A stretch of DNA of 28,650 nucleotides. Source: Clostridia bacterium (GTDB taxonomy: Bacteria > Bacillota > Clostridia > Christensenellales > UBA1242). The stretch's first letter is position 1, and each line of letters begins with the position of its first letter. The stretch covers positions 1 to 28,650 of the forward strand of contig JAGCSP010000093.1 of the NCBI GenBank assembly GCA_017964105.1, read 5' to 3'. The position numbers were made by a program, and so were the translations under genes. Below are positions 1 through 6,500 of this stretch, piece after piece. The notes under the pieces are model-generated. The model worked only from the letters and a program-made list of their open reading frames with translations, made no database searches and was not told where the DNA came from.

Positions 1-507
1 CCAAAAGTGGTATGGTGGCTAATTAGTATTGCTTATAAATTGAAAATTGTTAAAAGTAGAGAACTTGCATATACAAACTCAATGCGTTCAATTTTAGAGT
101 ATCAAAGAAGTATTAAGTATTACATGAAAAGCTTTTGGACTACTCTTATAAGTTTTGTTTTATCAATTGGTATTATAGCTTTAAAGGGTTTGATTCCATA
201 TTTGATATATTTGATGTTTGTTCCAAATCCAACATTAAGTTACTTTACAATACTCATACTATATAATGCATGCGAATTAATAACAATGTTTAGTCCGCTC
301 CCTGGTGGTTCAGGAGTGGCCGAATTATCATTTACAACACTGTTCTTTGCAATGTTCCCAGAAACATATATCTTCTGGGCAATGATATTCTTTAGAGTAT
401 TTACATATTACATTTATATTGCTCAAGGAATGTTGGTGCACATATATGATATTGTAATTGGTAATAAATTAAACGATAAATATTTATCAAGAAAAAATTC
501 AAGATAA
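1..507 (+). CDS. 3' part of LPG-synthase-TM/UPF0104 (MprF flippase-like) membrane protein, truncated by window edge
   Basis: The frame is open from the first base (cca aaa gtg...), so the start lies upstream and at least 168 codons are visible. The protein is strongly hydrophobic with several membrane segments. Near visible residue 95 is the motif FSPLPGGSGVAEL; a P-x-PGG-x-G-x-x-E signature is typical of the LPG_synthase_TM family (PF03706), whose best-known member is the flippase half of MprF. The end is short, basic and probably cytoplasmic (KLNDKYLSRKNSR). The family is often involved in lipid or lipid-linked intermediate handling at the cytoplasmic membrane, but the substrate cannot be told here. 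It has no C-terminal lysyltransferase domain, so it is not a full-length MprF. The stop is TAA. A bidirectional terminator overlaps the 3' end and separates it from the convergent gene. Confidence 0.85.
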   Translation, partial: PKVVWWLISIAYKLKIVKSRELAYTNSMRSILEYQRSIKYYMKSFWTTLISFVLSIGIIALKGLIPYLIYLMFVPNPTLSYFTILILYNACELITMFSPLPGGSGVAELSFTTLFFAMFPETYIFWAMIFFRVFTYYIYIAQGMLVHIYDIVIGNKLNDKYLSRKNSR

Positions 508-530
508 CGCGTTTGCGTTATCTATTTTTT
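503..530. terminator. bidirectional rho-independent terminator between convergent genes
   Basis: A perfect 8-bp stem GATAACGC / GCGTTATC with a GTTT loop is followed by TATTTTTT on the plus strand. On the minus strand an A/T-rich tract with a T run (reverse complement of gaaaaaattc) follows the same stem. The stop codons of both flanking genes (505-507 and 518-520) lie inside the hairpin, so it is likely used by both. Confidence 0.85.
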
Positions 531-1456
531 ATTACCGTGTAATATAATTTCTTTCGAATTTCATGATTGTAAATATTTTCACAATCCAAAATATTGTGCA
601 ATGTCATATCTTCTCTTAATGTTTTACCACTTACATTATTTGTGCTTTTATTATCAAATATTTTAGTAAAGCCATTATTTTTAAGTAAATTTAACTTAAA
701 ATCATCTATTTTTTCATTATTGTTAATATATAAATTTGTTTCGCCGCAAATTTTACTTGTGTGATTATTCCATGTGTTTAATTCGCTTGTAAAATTTAAT
801 TCATTTAAATTTTGATTAATTTCAAAATCTTCACATGCAAATTTGTACCCAAGCTTTTTTAGCTTGTTTGCAATAGCAATGGCATTTTTTATGTCATATT
901 TACTAGTTGCATTTGTCTTTGCAGTTTTATAGCCAAATATGCCATCACTATTATTTAGTACAATTGTGGCACGTGCACCATCTTGACTAAATAGTGGGTG
1001 GGTAAAAATAAATTCTTCTAGTAATGGTATACACTCATTATCTGTGCGTATGCGTTCGTTAATGCTGCGTTTAGATGTATATGTGGCGATATTTCCAGAT
1101 TTATCTATTATTAGTTTATCAATAAATCCATTTGATTTTGTGCTAGATGTATAATTTAAATTATGAAAGAATATGACAAGTGGCTTTTTATTTAAATCTT
1201 TCAATTTGTTATCATCATTTACTAGCACATAATTTTTTTGATAAAGAGATTCAAGTGTTTTTACAAATTCATCTGGCGTTAAATGATTCTCATCATTATC
1301 TTCTGAATTTTTATTTTTTGCGTCAAGTGCAATTTGAGGGTATGCAAGGAGTTTGTTAAATGATAAATATGTGATTGAATCATTTGCAAACACATATTTT
1401 TTGGGAACAATTAAGAGTGCGGATATCATTAATATTATAATCAAAATCTTTTTCAT
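518..1456 (-). CDS. secreted polysaccharide-deacetylase-like protein with lost metal ligands (probable pseudoenzyme)
   Basis: 312 aa with a signal peptide (residues about 1-24, MKKILIIILMISALL...YVFA). The body follows a clostridial polysaccharide-deacetylase relative known to me by pattern: YLSFNKLL..P..AL, LTPDEFVKTLESLYQKNYVLV, KPLVIFF, LIIDKSGNIATYT, IPLLEEFI.THP.FS..GARATI, DGIFGYKT, KKLGYKFA. In active relatives the KPLV segment continues into a metal-binding Asp-Asp (as in SxDDxNYY), and the G-W-x-F-A segment into S-H-x-x-x-H. Here those positions read H98-N99 and C208-E209-D-F-E-I213, so neither the Asp nor the two His ligands are kept. The fold is therefore probably present but deacetylase activity is unlikely; a binding or structural role is inferred. 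No good Shine-Dalgarno precedes the ATG. The start was chosen for the signal peptide. A Spo0A-box match lies 18-28 bases upstream. Confidence 0.75.
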   Translation of the reverse strand: MKKILIIILMISALLIVPKKYVFANDSITYLSFNKLLAYPQIALDAKNKNSEDNDENHLTPDEFVKTLESLYQKNYVLVNDDNKLKDLNKKPLVIFFHNLNYTSSTKSNGFIDKLIIDKSGNIATYTSKRSINERIRTDNECIPLLEEFIFTHPLFSQDGARATIVLNNSDGIFGYKTAKTNATSKYDIKNAIAIANKLKKLGYKFACEDFEINQNLNELNFTSELNTWNNHTSKICGETNLYINNNEKIDDFKLNLLKNNGFTKIFDNKSTNNVSGKTLREDMTLHNILDCENIYNHEIRKKLYYTVIKNR

Positions 1457-1473
1457 ATTATTAGTGTTTACAA

Positions 1474-1484
1474 TTTTGTCGAAA
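1474..1484. promoter_or_regulatory. candidate Spo0A box
   Basis: TTTTGTCGAAA contains TGTCGAA, a perfect match to the Spo0A box core (TGNCGAA), flanked by the T and A runs usual for such sites. It lies in the divergent intergenic region, just upstream of the reverse-strand deacetylase-like gene and about 140 bases upstream of the small exported-protein/spoIIQ pair. A single 7-base core can occur by chance, but placement beside sporulation genes supports it. Confidence 0.45.
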
Positions 1485-1625
1485 TTATTATAAATGTGTC
1501 ACATGACTTTTTACGTACACTTTTTTACAATAATTATATATTTTTTGACAATAAGTGACATTGTTCACATTGTATAATGTTTTGTAAATGAGTAAATAAT
1601 TTACTAATATTTTAGGAGAATAAGT

Positions 1626-2036
1626 TTGATAAAAAAGATATTGGCACTAATGACATTATGTGTGATTATTGTTTTGGGGCTTGTAAATGTTAATTCAAAA
1701 ATAAATGCTTTTGATTCTGATGCGGTTTATAAAACTGTTACTAGGGATATTTCACTACAAGGCATTGAATGTGGAGATTATGTAATTGTCGATTATCTAA
1801 TAAATAATGACAATGTGATTTCTAATAGTATTCATGATAACAATTATGTGAAGCTAAATAATTTTTTTGGCAAGTACGATTTCACTAAGGTTGGTGGCTA
1901 CGTTATAGATAATGCTATTGTTACTACATACTACTCGCCATGGTTCAATTGGGGTAACTCAAATGGATTAGTTGAAGTTGCCGACTATGGCGATAATTAT
2001 GTTTTGGGCATACCTTATATTTTTGAAGGGTATTAG
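1626..2036 (+). CDS. small exported protein of unknown function, first gene of the spoIIQ-like operon
   Basis: 136 aa starting at TTG, fixed by AGGAGA at 1614-1619 with a 6-base spacer. Residues about 1-28 are a basic start plus a hydrophobic stretch (KKILALMTLCVIIVLGLV), i.e. a signal peptide or N-terminal membrane anchor. The rest is a small polar domain rich in Tyr, Asn, Asp and Val, with no motif I recognise. It lies 57 bases before the SpoIIQ-like start on the same strand with no terminator between them, so co-transcription is likely. In many Clostridia spoIID precedes spoIIQ and spoIIID, but this protein is far too short and lacks SpoIID motifs, so it is not called spoIID. A TATAAT at 1573-1578 may be part of its promoter, without a well-placed -35. 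Confidence 0.75.
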   Translation: MIKKILALMTLCVIIVLGLVNVNSKINAFDSDAVYKTVTRDISLQGIECGDYVIVDYLINNDNVISNSIHDNNYVKLNNFFGKYDFTKVGGYVIDNAIVTTYYSPWFNWGNSNGLVEVADYGDNYVLGIPYIFEGY

Positions 2037-2093
2037 TGTATATAAATGAACAAATTTGGCAATTATTTTGATAATAAAAATTGGAGGAAAGAT

Positions 2094-2681
2094 ATGGATA
2101 ACAAAAATGATAATACTAAAGCAAAAATTGCATGGTTCACAAAATATTGGTACTTAATGCTATTTGTAGTTGGTGTACTTGCATTTATTATCACCATCAT
2201 TGCAGTTGGATCTAATGGAGAAAAAGTAAATAATAATGTAGAACCTGCCAATGCTAATGCGCTTACATTTTATTTGCCGCTAACAGATGCTACAATTACC
2301 AAAAATTATAATGATAAGGCATTGCAATATAATGCAACATTAAATCAATGGGAAGTGCATAAAGCAATTGATTTTGGTGTGGCCGCAGGTGCAGATGTGT
2401 GTGCAGTATGTTCTGGCAAAGTTGTGGATATCTACAACACATATTTAGATGGAACAGTTGTAGTTATTGAACACGCAAATAACTTAAAGACTAAGTATGC
2501 ATCCCTTGATGGTGAATTAAATGTCGCCATAGGCGACAATGTTACTGGTGGTCAAGTTATTGGTAGAGTTGCAAATAGTGCAAAAGGAGAAGCATCAGAA
2601 GGTGCACACTTGCATTTTGAAATGCTTGAAAACGATAAGAAAATTGACCCATCAGCATATTTAAATTTGGAAAATAAATAA
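2094..2681 (+). CDS. spoIIQ: SpoIIQ-like M23 (LytM) membrane protein
   Basis: 195 aa from the ATG at 2094, which has GGAGGA at 2083-2088 with a 5-base spacer. The frame extends to an ATG at 2046, but that start has no ribosome binding site and adds only a polar 16-residue tail. Layout: short basic cytoplasmic N-terminus, one membrane helix (about residues 17-39), linker, then a LytM/peptidase M23 domain (PF01551). The zinc motifs H89-x3-D93 (HKAID) and H172-L-H174 (HLHFE) are both present, unlike Bacillus subtilis SpoIIQ, where the first His is lost. In spore formers SpoIIQ sits in the forespore membrane and pairs across the intermembrane space with mother-cell SpoIIIAH during engulfment. Single-helix topology, size and nearby spoIIID support SpoIIQ over a general endopeptidase. 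No partner genes are in view. Confidence 0.75.
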   Translation: MDNKNDNTKAKIAWFTKYWYLMLFVVGVLAFIITIIAVGSNGEKVNNNVEPANANALTFYLPLTDATITKNYNDKALQYNATLNQWEVHKAIDFGVAAGADVCAVCSGKVVDIYNTYLDGTVVVIEHANNLKTKYASLDGELNVAIGDNVTGGQVIGRVANSAKGEASEGAHLHFEMLENDKKIDPSAYLNLENK

Positions 2682-2711
2682 TTGTTTTTTTATAAAATTG
2701 CCTGTATTCGC

Positions 2712-2740
2712 TTTACAACGCTCGCACTAATTTATATAAT
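2712..2740 (+). promoter_or_regulatory. sigma-A-type promoter of acpP
   Basis: TTTACA at 2712-2717, a 17-base spacer, then a perfect TATAAT at 2735-2740. It lies about 27 bases before the acpP start, allowing a short leader carrying the AAGGAGGG ribosome binding site. It suggests acpP is transcribed in vegetative cells independently of the upstream sporulation genes. Confidence 0.7.
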
Positions 2741-2767
2741 GAAGTTGTAGTTTGTAAGGAGGGAGTT

Positions 2768-3001
2768 ATGACACTAGATAAGGTAAAAGAAATTTTAGCA
2801 AGTCAACTTAATGTAAAGGCAGACAAAATTACTCCACAAAGCAATGTTATAGCAGACCTAGGCGCTGACAGCTTAGATGTTGTAGAGTTATTGATGACTC
2901 TTGAAGATGATTTCGGTGTTGCTGTTAGTGATGAAGAAGCAGTAAATTTGAAAACAGTTGCAGACATTGTTAAGTTAATTGATTCAAAATTAGCAAAATA
3001 A
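2768..3001 (+). CDS. acpP: acyl carrier protein
   Basis: 77 aa, the usual ACP length, with a very strong ribosome binding site (AAGGAGGG, 2756-2763). The phosphopantetheine attachment motif is D34-S35-L36 in DLGADSLDVVELLMTLEDDF; Ser35 would carry the prosthetic group added by holo-ACP synthase. The acidic helix II (VVELLMTLEDDFGV) is the surface read by fatty-acid synthase enzymes (PF00550). Acyl-ACP is the cytoplasmic carrier for fatty acid and phospholipid synthesis. No fatty-acid genes flank it: it sits alone between spoIIQ-like and spoIIID with its own promoter and terminator. A specialised ACP cannot be excluded, but the sequence is standard. Confidence 0.95.
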   Translation: MTLDKVKEILASQLNVKADKITPQSNVIADLGADSLDVVELLMTLEDDFGVAVSDEEAVNLKTVADIVKLIDSKLAK

Positions 3002-3015
3002 TTATTTAATTTTCT

Positions 3016-3039
3016 AGGCGGGTAAAACCGCCTTTTTTT
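3016..3039 (+). terminator. rho-independent terminator after acpP
   Basis: The stem AGGCGG / CCGCCT with a GTAAAA loop is followed by a run of T, 15 bases after the acpP stop. It isolates acpP from spoIIID. Confidence 0.9.
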
Positions 3040-3060
3040 GTGCCTTTTTTACATTTTTTG

Positions 3061-3089
3061 ACATATTGTGTAAATAAAAAACATACACT
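3061..3089 (+). promoter_or_regulatory. sigma-E-type (mother-cell) promoter of spoIIID
   Basis: The -35 region is ACATATT (3061-3067), six of seven positions of the sigma-E -35 consensus KMATATT. After 14 bases comes CATACACT (3082-3089), which fully fits the sigma-E -10 consensus CATACAMT. It lies about 30 bases before the spoIIID start. spoIIID is a sigma-E target in Bacillus subtilis, so sequence and gene agree. Confidence 0.75.
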
Positions 3090-3121
3090 TTAATAACTTA
3101 ATTTATTTATGGAGTGTTAAA

Positions 3122-3364
3122 GTGTTAAAAAAAGAAGAATTATATGCTAAATACATGTTAAAAAACAAGTGTACCATAAGGCAAGCCGCTGCACATTTTG
3201 GTGTGGGTAAAAGTACTCTGCACAATTATGTTTCTCGCAAGCTTGCAAAGACAAATAAAAAGTTATATGCAAAGCTATCCAAATTGCTTGCCTATAATTT
3301 TGCACAGAAACACATTAGAGGTGGATTTAGTACGGCACAAAAGTATAAAAAGCGCTGTAATTAG
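3122..3364 (+). CDS. spoIIID: sporulation transcriptional regulator SpoIIID
   Basis: 80 aa starting at GTG with GGAG at 3111-3114 (7-base spacer). A helix-turn-helix spans about residues 18-39 (TIRQAAAHFGVGKSTLHNYV), followed by the conserved SpoIIID segment HIRGG (64-68) and A-x-x-K-Y, then a basic tail; length and layout match the family (PF12116). SpoIIID is the mother-cell DNA-binding protein that activates or represses sigma-E-dependent genes and leads to sigma-K. The upstream promoter has the expected sigma-E form, and the stop codon lies inside the terminator hairpin. Part of the usual Clostridia order (spoIIQ before spoIIID) is kept, with acpP inserted between them. Confidence 0.92.
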   Translation: MLKKEELYAKYMLKNKCTIRQAAAHFGVGKSTLHNYVSRKLAKTNKKLYAKLSKLLAYNFAQKHIRGGFSTAQKYKKRCN

Positions 3365-3372
3365 CGCTTTTT
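3348..3372 (+). terminator. rho-independent terminator overlapping the spoIIID stop
   Basis: A perfect stem AAAAGCGCT / AGCGCTTTT with a GTAATT loop, running into a T-rich tail. The spoIIID TAG (3362-3364) lies at the loop/3'-arm border. It separates spoIIID from the giant lipoprotein gene. Confidence 0.85.
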
Positions 3373-3452
3373 GTTTGGTTCAATAAATTGTAAAGTTTCT
3401 CTTTGCGTTTGATAAAAAAATAAATATTTTTTTGTTGTCAACTTTAAATCGT

Positions 3453-3482
3453 TTGACTTGCGTGCGCGCATGTGATTATAAT
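3453..3482 (+). promoter_or_regulatory. sigma-A-type promoter of giant lipoprotein gene A
   Basis: TTGACT (3453-3458), 18-base spacer, TATAAT (3477-3482). The spacer holds a GC-rich stretch of alternating pyrimidine and purine (TGCGTGCGCGCATGTG) that stands out in AT-rich DNA. The predicted transcript start is near 3489, giving a leader of roughly 110 bases. Confidence 0.65.
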
Positions 3483-3493
3483 ATCCATGAAAC

Positions 3494-3544
3494 GTATTAT
3501 ATTTTATATATAATACATAGGATGAAATATATTGGCGCATCCTA
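3494..3544 (+). other. two consecutive inverted repeats in the 5' leader of gene A
   Basis: The first is a perfect 9-bp stem GTATTATAT / ATATAATAC with a 5-base loop (3494-3516). Two bases later comes TAGGATG / CATCCTA, a 7-bp stem with a 13-base loop (3518-3544). Both would lie at the very 5' end of the predicted mRNA and before the ribosome binding site. A role in stabilising a very long mRNA or as a protein site is inference. Confidence 0.5.
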
Positions 3545-3597
3545 ATATTGAACTTGAAACATATATTCAAAAGAGGCATTGACAAATGGAGAAACTT

Positions 3598-6500
3598 ATG
3601 AGAAAGAGGAATGTATTTATAACAATATTTGTGCTACTTGTGTCAGCACTTTCTTTTTGGGCATGTAACCCATACAGAAATTATAATATGTCTGTTAGTG
3701 AGACAAACATTGTTTTGCAAATTACCACTAATGATGACAACACTTCCAACTATGAGTCCAAAGAGATTTCCGTCCAACTTTCTGGTGGTAATAAAAGTAT
3801 AAACAAATCCATTGAGTTGCCAACAAGTGATTTTGTTAATTTTGAAAAGACAGGCGAGTTAAATGGTACTACCACCTTAAAGCTCACACCAAAAAAAGTT
3901 GGTGACGATGATATTATAATTCATTCTTCCGAAGGTAACCTTACTCAAAAAATTCATGTTCAAGTTGTAAAGCCAGTTAAAGATGTTAGCTTCACAGATT
4001 CCAGCAATCTTGCTGTTGAAGCTGGTGGCACATTAGATTTCTCAGTAAATGCCAATAATTATGTTAGATTCTATCCATTTGATACCACAGACAAAAATTT
4101 GCATTTTGAAGTTGTAGAAGATGGTGATAAGACAGGATATGCATATTTTGATGGTTCTGTGTTGCATGCAAAAGCATTGTCTCCGGACGAATCAGAAATT
4201 TATCCTACAGTGGATGGCCAAAGATACATTACCATTAAGGTGATTAGTGAAGATAATCCACATTTAACTGCAACTACAGTTGTTCAAGTTGCAAACATTG
4301 TGAATACCCAAACTATTAGCATGAATCCAGATGTAAATGCGTATAGTTCGGAAGATATTATACTCACACCAAATAGCGCTGGCGAATATGAAGTTATTCT
4401 TACACCAGAAAGCCTTGGTGGTGTTTCTGTTTCTAATGAATATGCTAGCCACAGAACAATTAAGATTATGATGGGCGAGAGCAGTGTGGATCACGCAAAC
4501 TATGTAGTGAACCAACAACTAACAAATACACCTAGCACAGATCCAAACAAAAACAAGTTGGGATTTGAATACGATAGTTCATCTAATTTATTCACATTTA
4601 CACTTACCGGTGTAACACCTGGTGTTGTGCGTAAGAGTGTGTTTATTGACCACAAAGATTATATTGGAAAATTCACAAAAGAATATAAATTTGTGGTTAA
4701 AACAATCAATATTCCTACTGTGGACTCAATTTTACTAAACAATAATGCATTGTCTGGCTTTACAGAAGAAAATCCATTGTTTATTTACAATGGTTACTAT
4801 TCCGCAGGTGGAATGGATACAATCCCATTTGCGCTAAGAGACAAAAATTTAGACTCATCTTATGGTTACACTATCAATTTTGATTACAATCAATACATGT
4901 ATTCAGACAACAAAATTCAATTGCGCACAGAAAGCAATATTGATGTGATTAACAATAATACAATTGTTTCAAATGGCCAAACATTGTATCTAAAACATAA
5001 CTATGAAAGTGTAAATGCGCTAGTTGCAGCATTTGATGTGTCATACAAATATTCATTAAAGCCAAGCAATGGCAGTGATGAAGATTACATCACATATAAT
5101 GTTGATTTCCAAATTCCATTTAAACTAAAGATGGGTGTAAGTGCAGAAGAAGTAGATTCTCTTGCAAGTAATTACTACATAAACTCTGCAAATTCATCCA
5201 CATATGATTCATCCAAAGTTATTCTTGCTCTAAATGAATTGCTTGTAGCAGAAGAGCAAGTGGAAAGAATAGAACAAAATAATGATTTAGTTGAATTCAT
5301 TTTAGAAGGAAATAATATCAAAGTTCGTGCAAAAAATAAATCTGCTGATGGCATTACACTTGTCACCATCTATTTTGCAAACGGTAGAGTAAGTAAACAA
5401 ATGGTGTTTACAACATACATTCCAATGCTATATCAAGATGACAATTCATTGCTAATAGAAATACAAGAAGATAAGGTGTTTTCTGTAGGCTCATTGTACA
5501 TTAACGCAGACGATGAGATTGATTGGCATAATGACGGCTATAATGGCGTAAGTGTTGAAGAACCAAATGAAGGTGAATATCCTTATTACACAATCACAGA
5601 TATCATTTTGCCTACTGGCCTTACAGATGGTATGACATTTAGCGTAAAAAATATCTTTGTAGATAATGGCTGGCAAACCAAAGCTGTAGATAAAGTTGTA
5701 ATTGCAGATAATACTCGCACAGATTATCTAAAATGGGATAATGGCAAATTATACACATACGACAAAGCAACTACAAATTTAGGCGCAGAAGGTTATTATG
5801 TTCCTGTGACACTTACACTTAGTTATACAGGTTACACAGAGGGTGCATTAATTACAGAAAGAGTAGAGCACACAGTAGAACATACAATCAATGTGTGGAT
5901 TTTTGACGAGGTAACAGACCTTAGACTTGGTGTTGTTCCAGGCACAGAATTGTATGATGCAAATAGAGTTGGTGCAAAACTACAAGAAGAAGAAAGTACT
6001 CTCACCCCACATGTAACACCATTACCATATCGTGATGATAGTGCTGCATTTGGTGTGACAAGATCAGAATTTTACATTCAATCACTTGAATACGTTCAAG
6101 GTGGCAGACAAGATGAAAGCTTAAGATTCCCTAAATATTATAGTGGAATAGAAGTAACACCAGAAGACATTGTAAGAATTGAAGAAGGTACTTTGTTTGT
6201 GTGCATGGATGAAGCAAAAATTGCAGCAATTGCACACGACGTGTTGCACATATCTACTGCTGATGCATATGAAGACTTGTATGGCAATGGCATCAGATGT
6301 AATTTAGTAGGCAAAATCACACAATTTGGCATACCAAAATATACGCAAAGTTATGTAATTTTAAAAACTGCTACAAAAGTAAACGATATTATATTTAATG
6401 GTGTTGGCAATTCTGGTATTTATTTTGAATATCGCAATGGCATCATGACTAATTCATTTGTAAAAGTGGAATATAATATTTATCCAGTGGCAGCAACAAA

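Noticed and set aside
1545..1578. TTGACA (1545-1550) and TATAAT (1573-1578) as a sigma-A promoter
   Set aside because: The spacer is 22 bases, too long. GTATA at 1572 as a sigma-F -35 lacks a convincing GG-N-(A/G)-A -10 element. The operon promoter remains undefined.
3361..3585. 74-codon reverse-strand open frame between spoIIID and gene A
   Set aside because: It overlaps the spoIIID terminator and the gene A promoter and leader, has no ribosome binding site, and its sequence is not protein-like.
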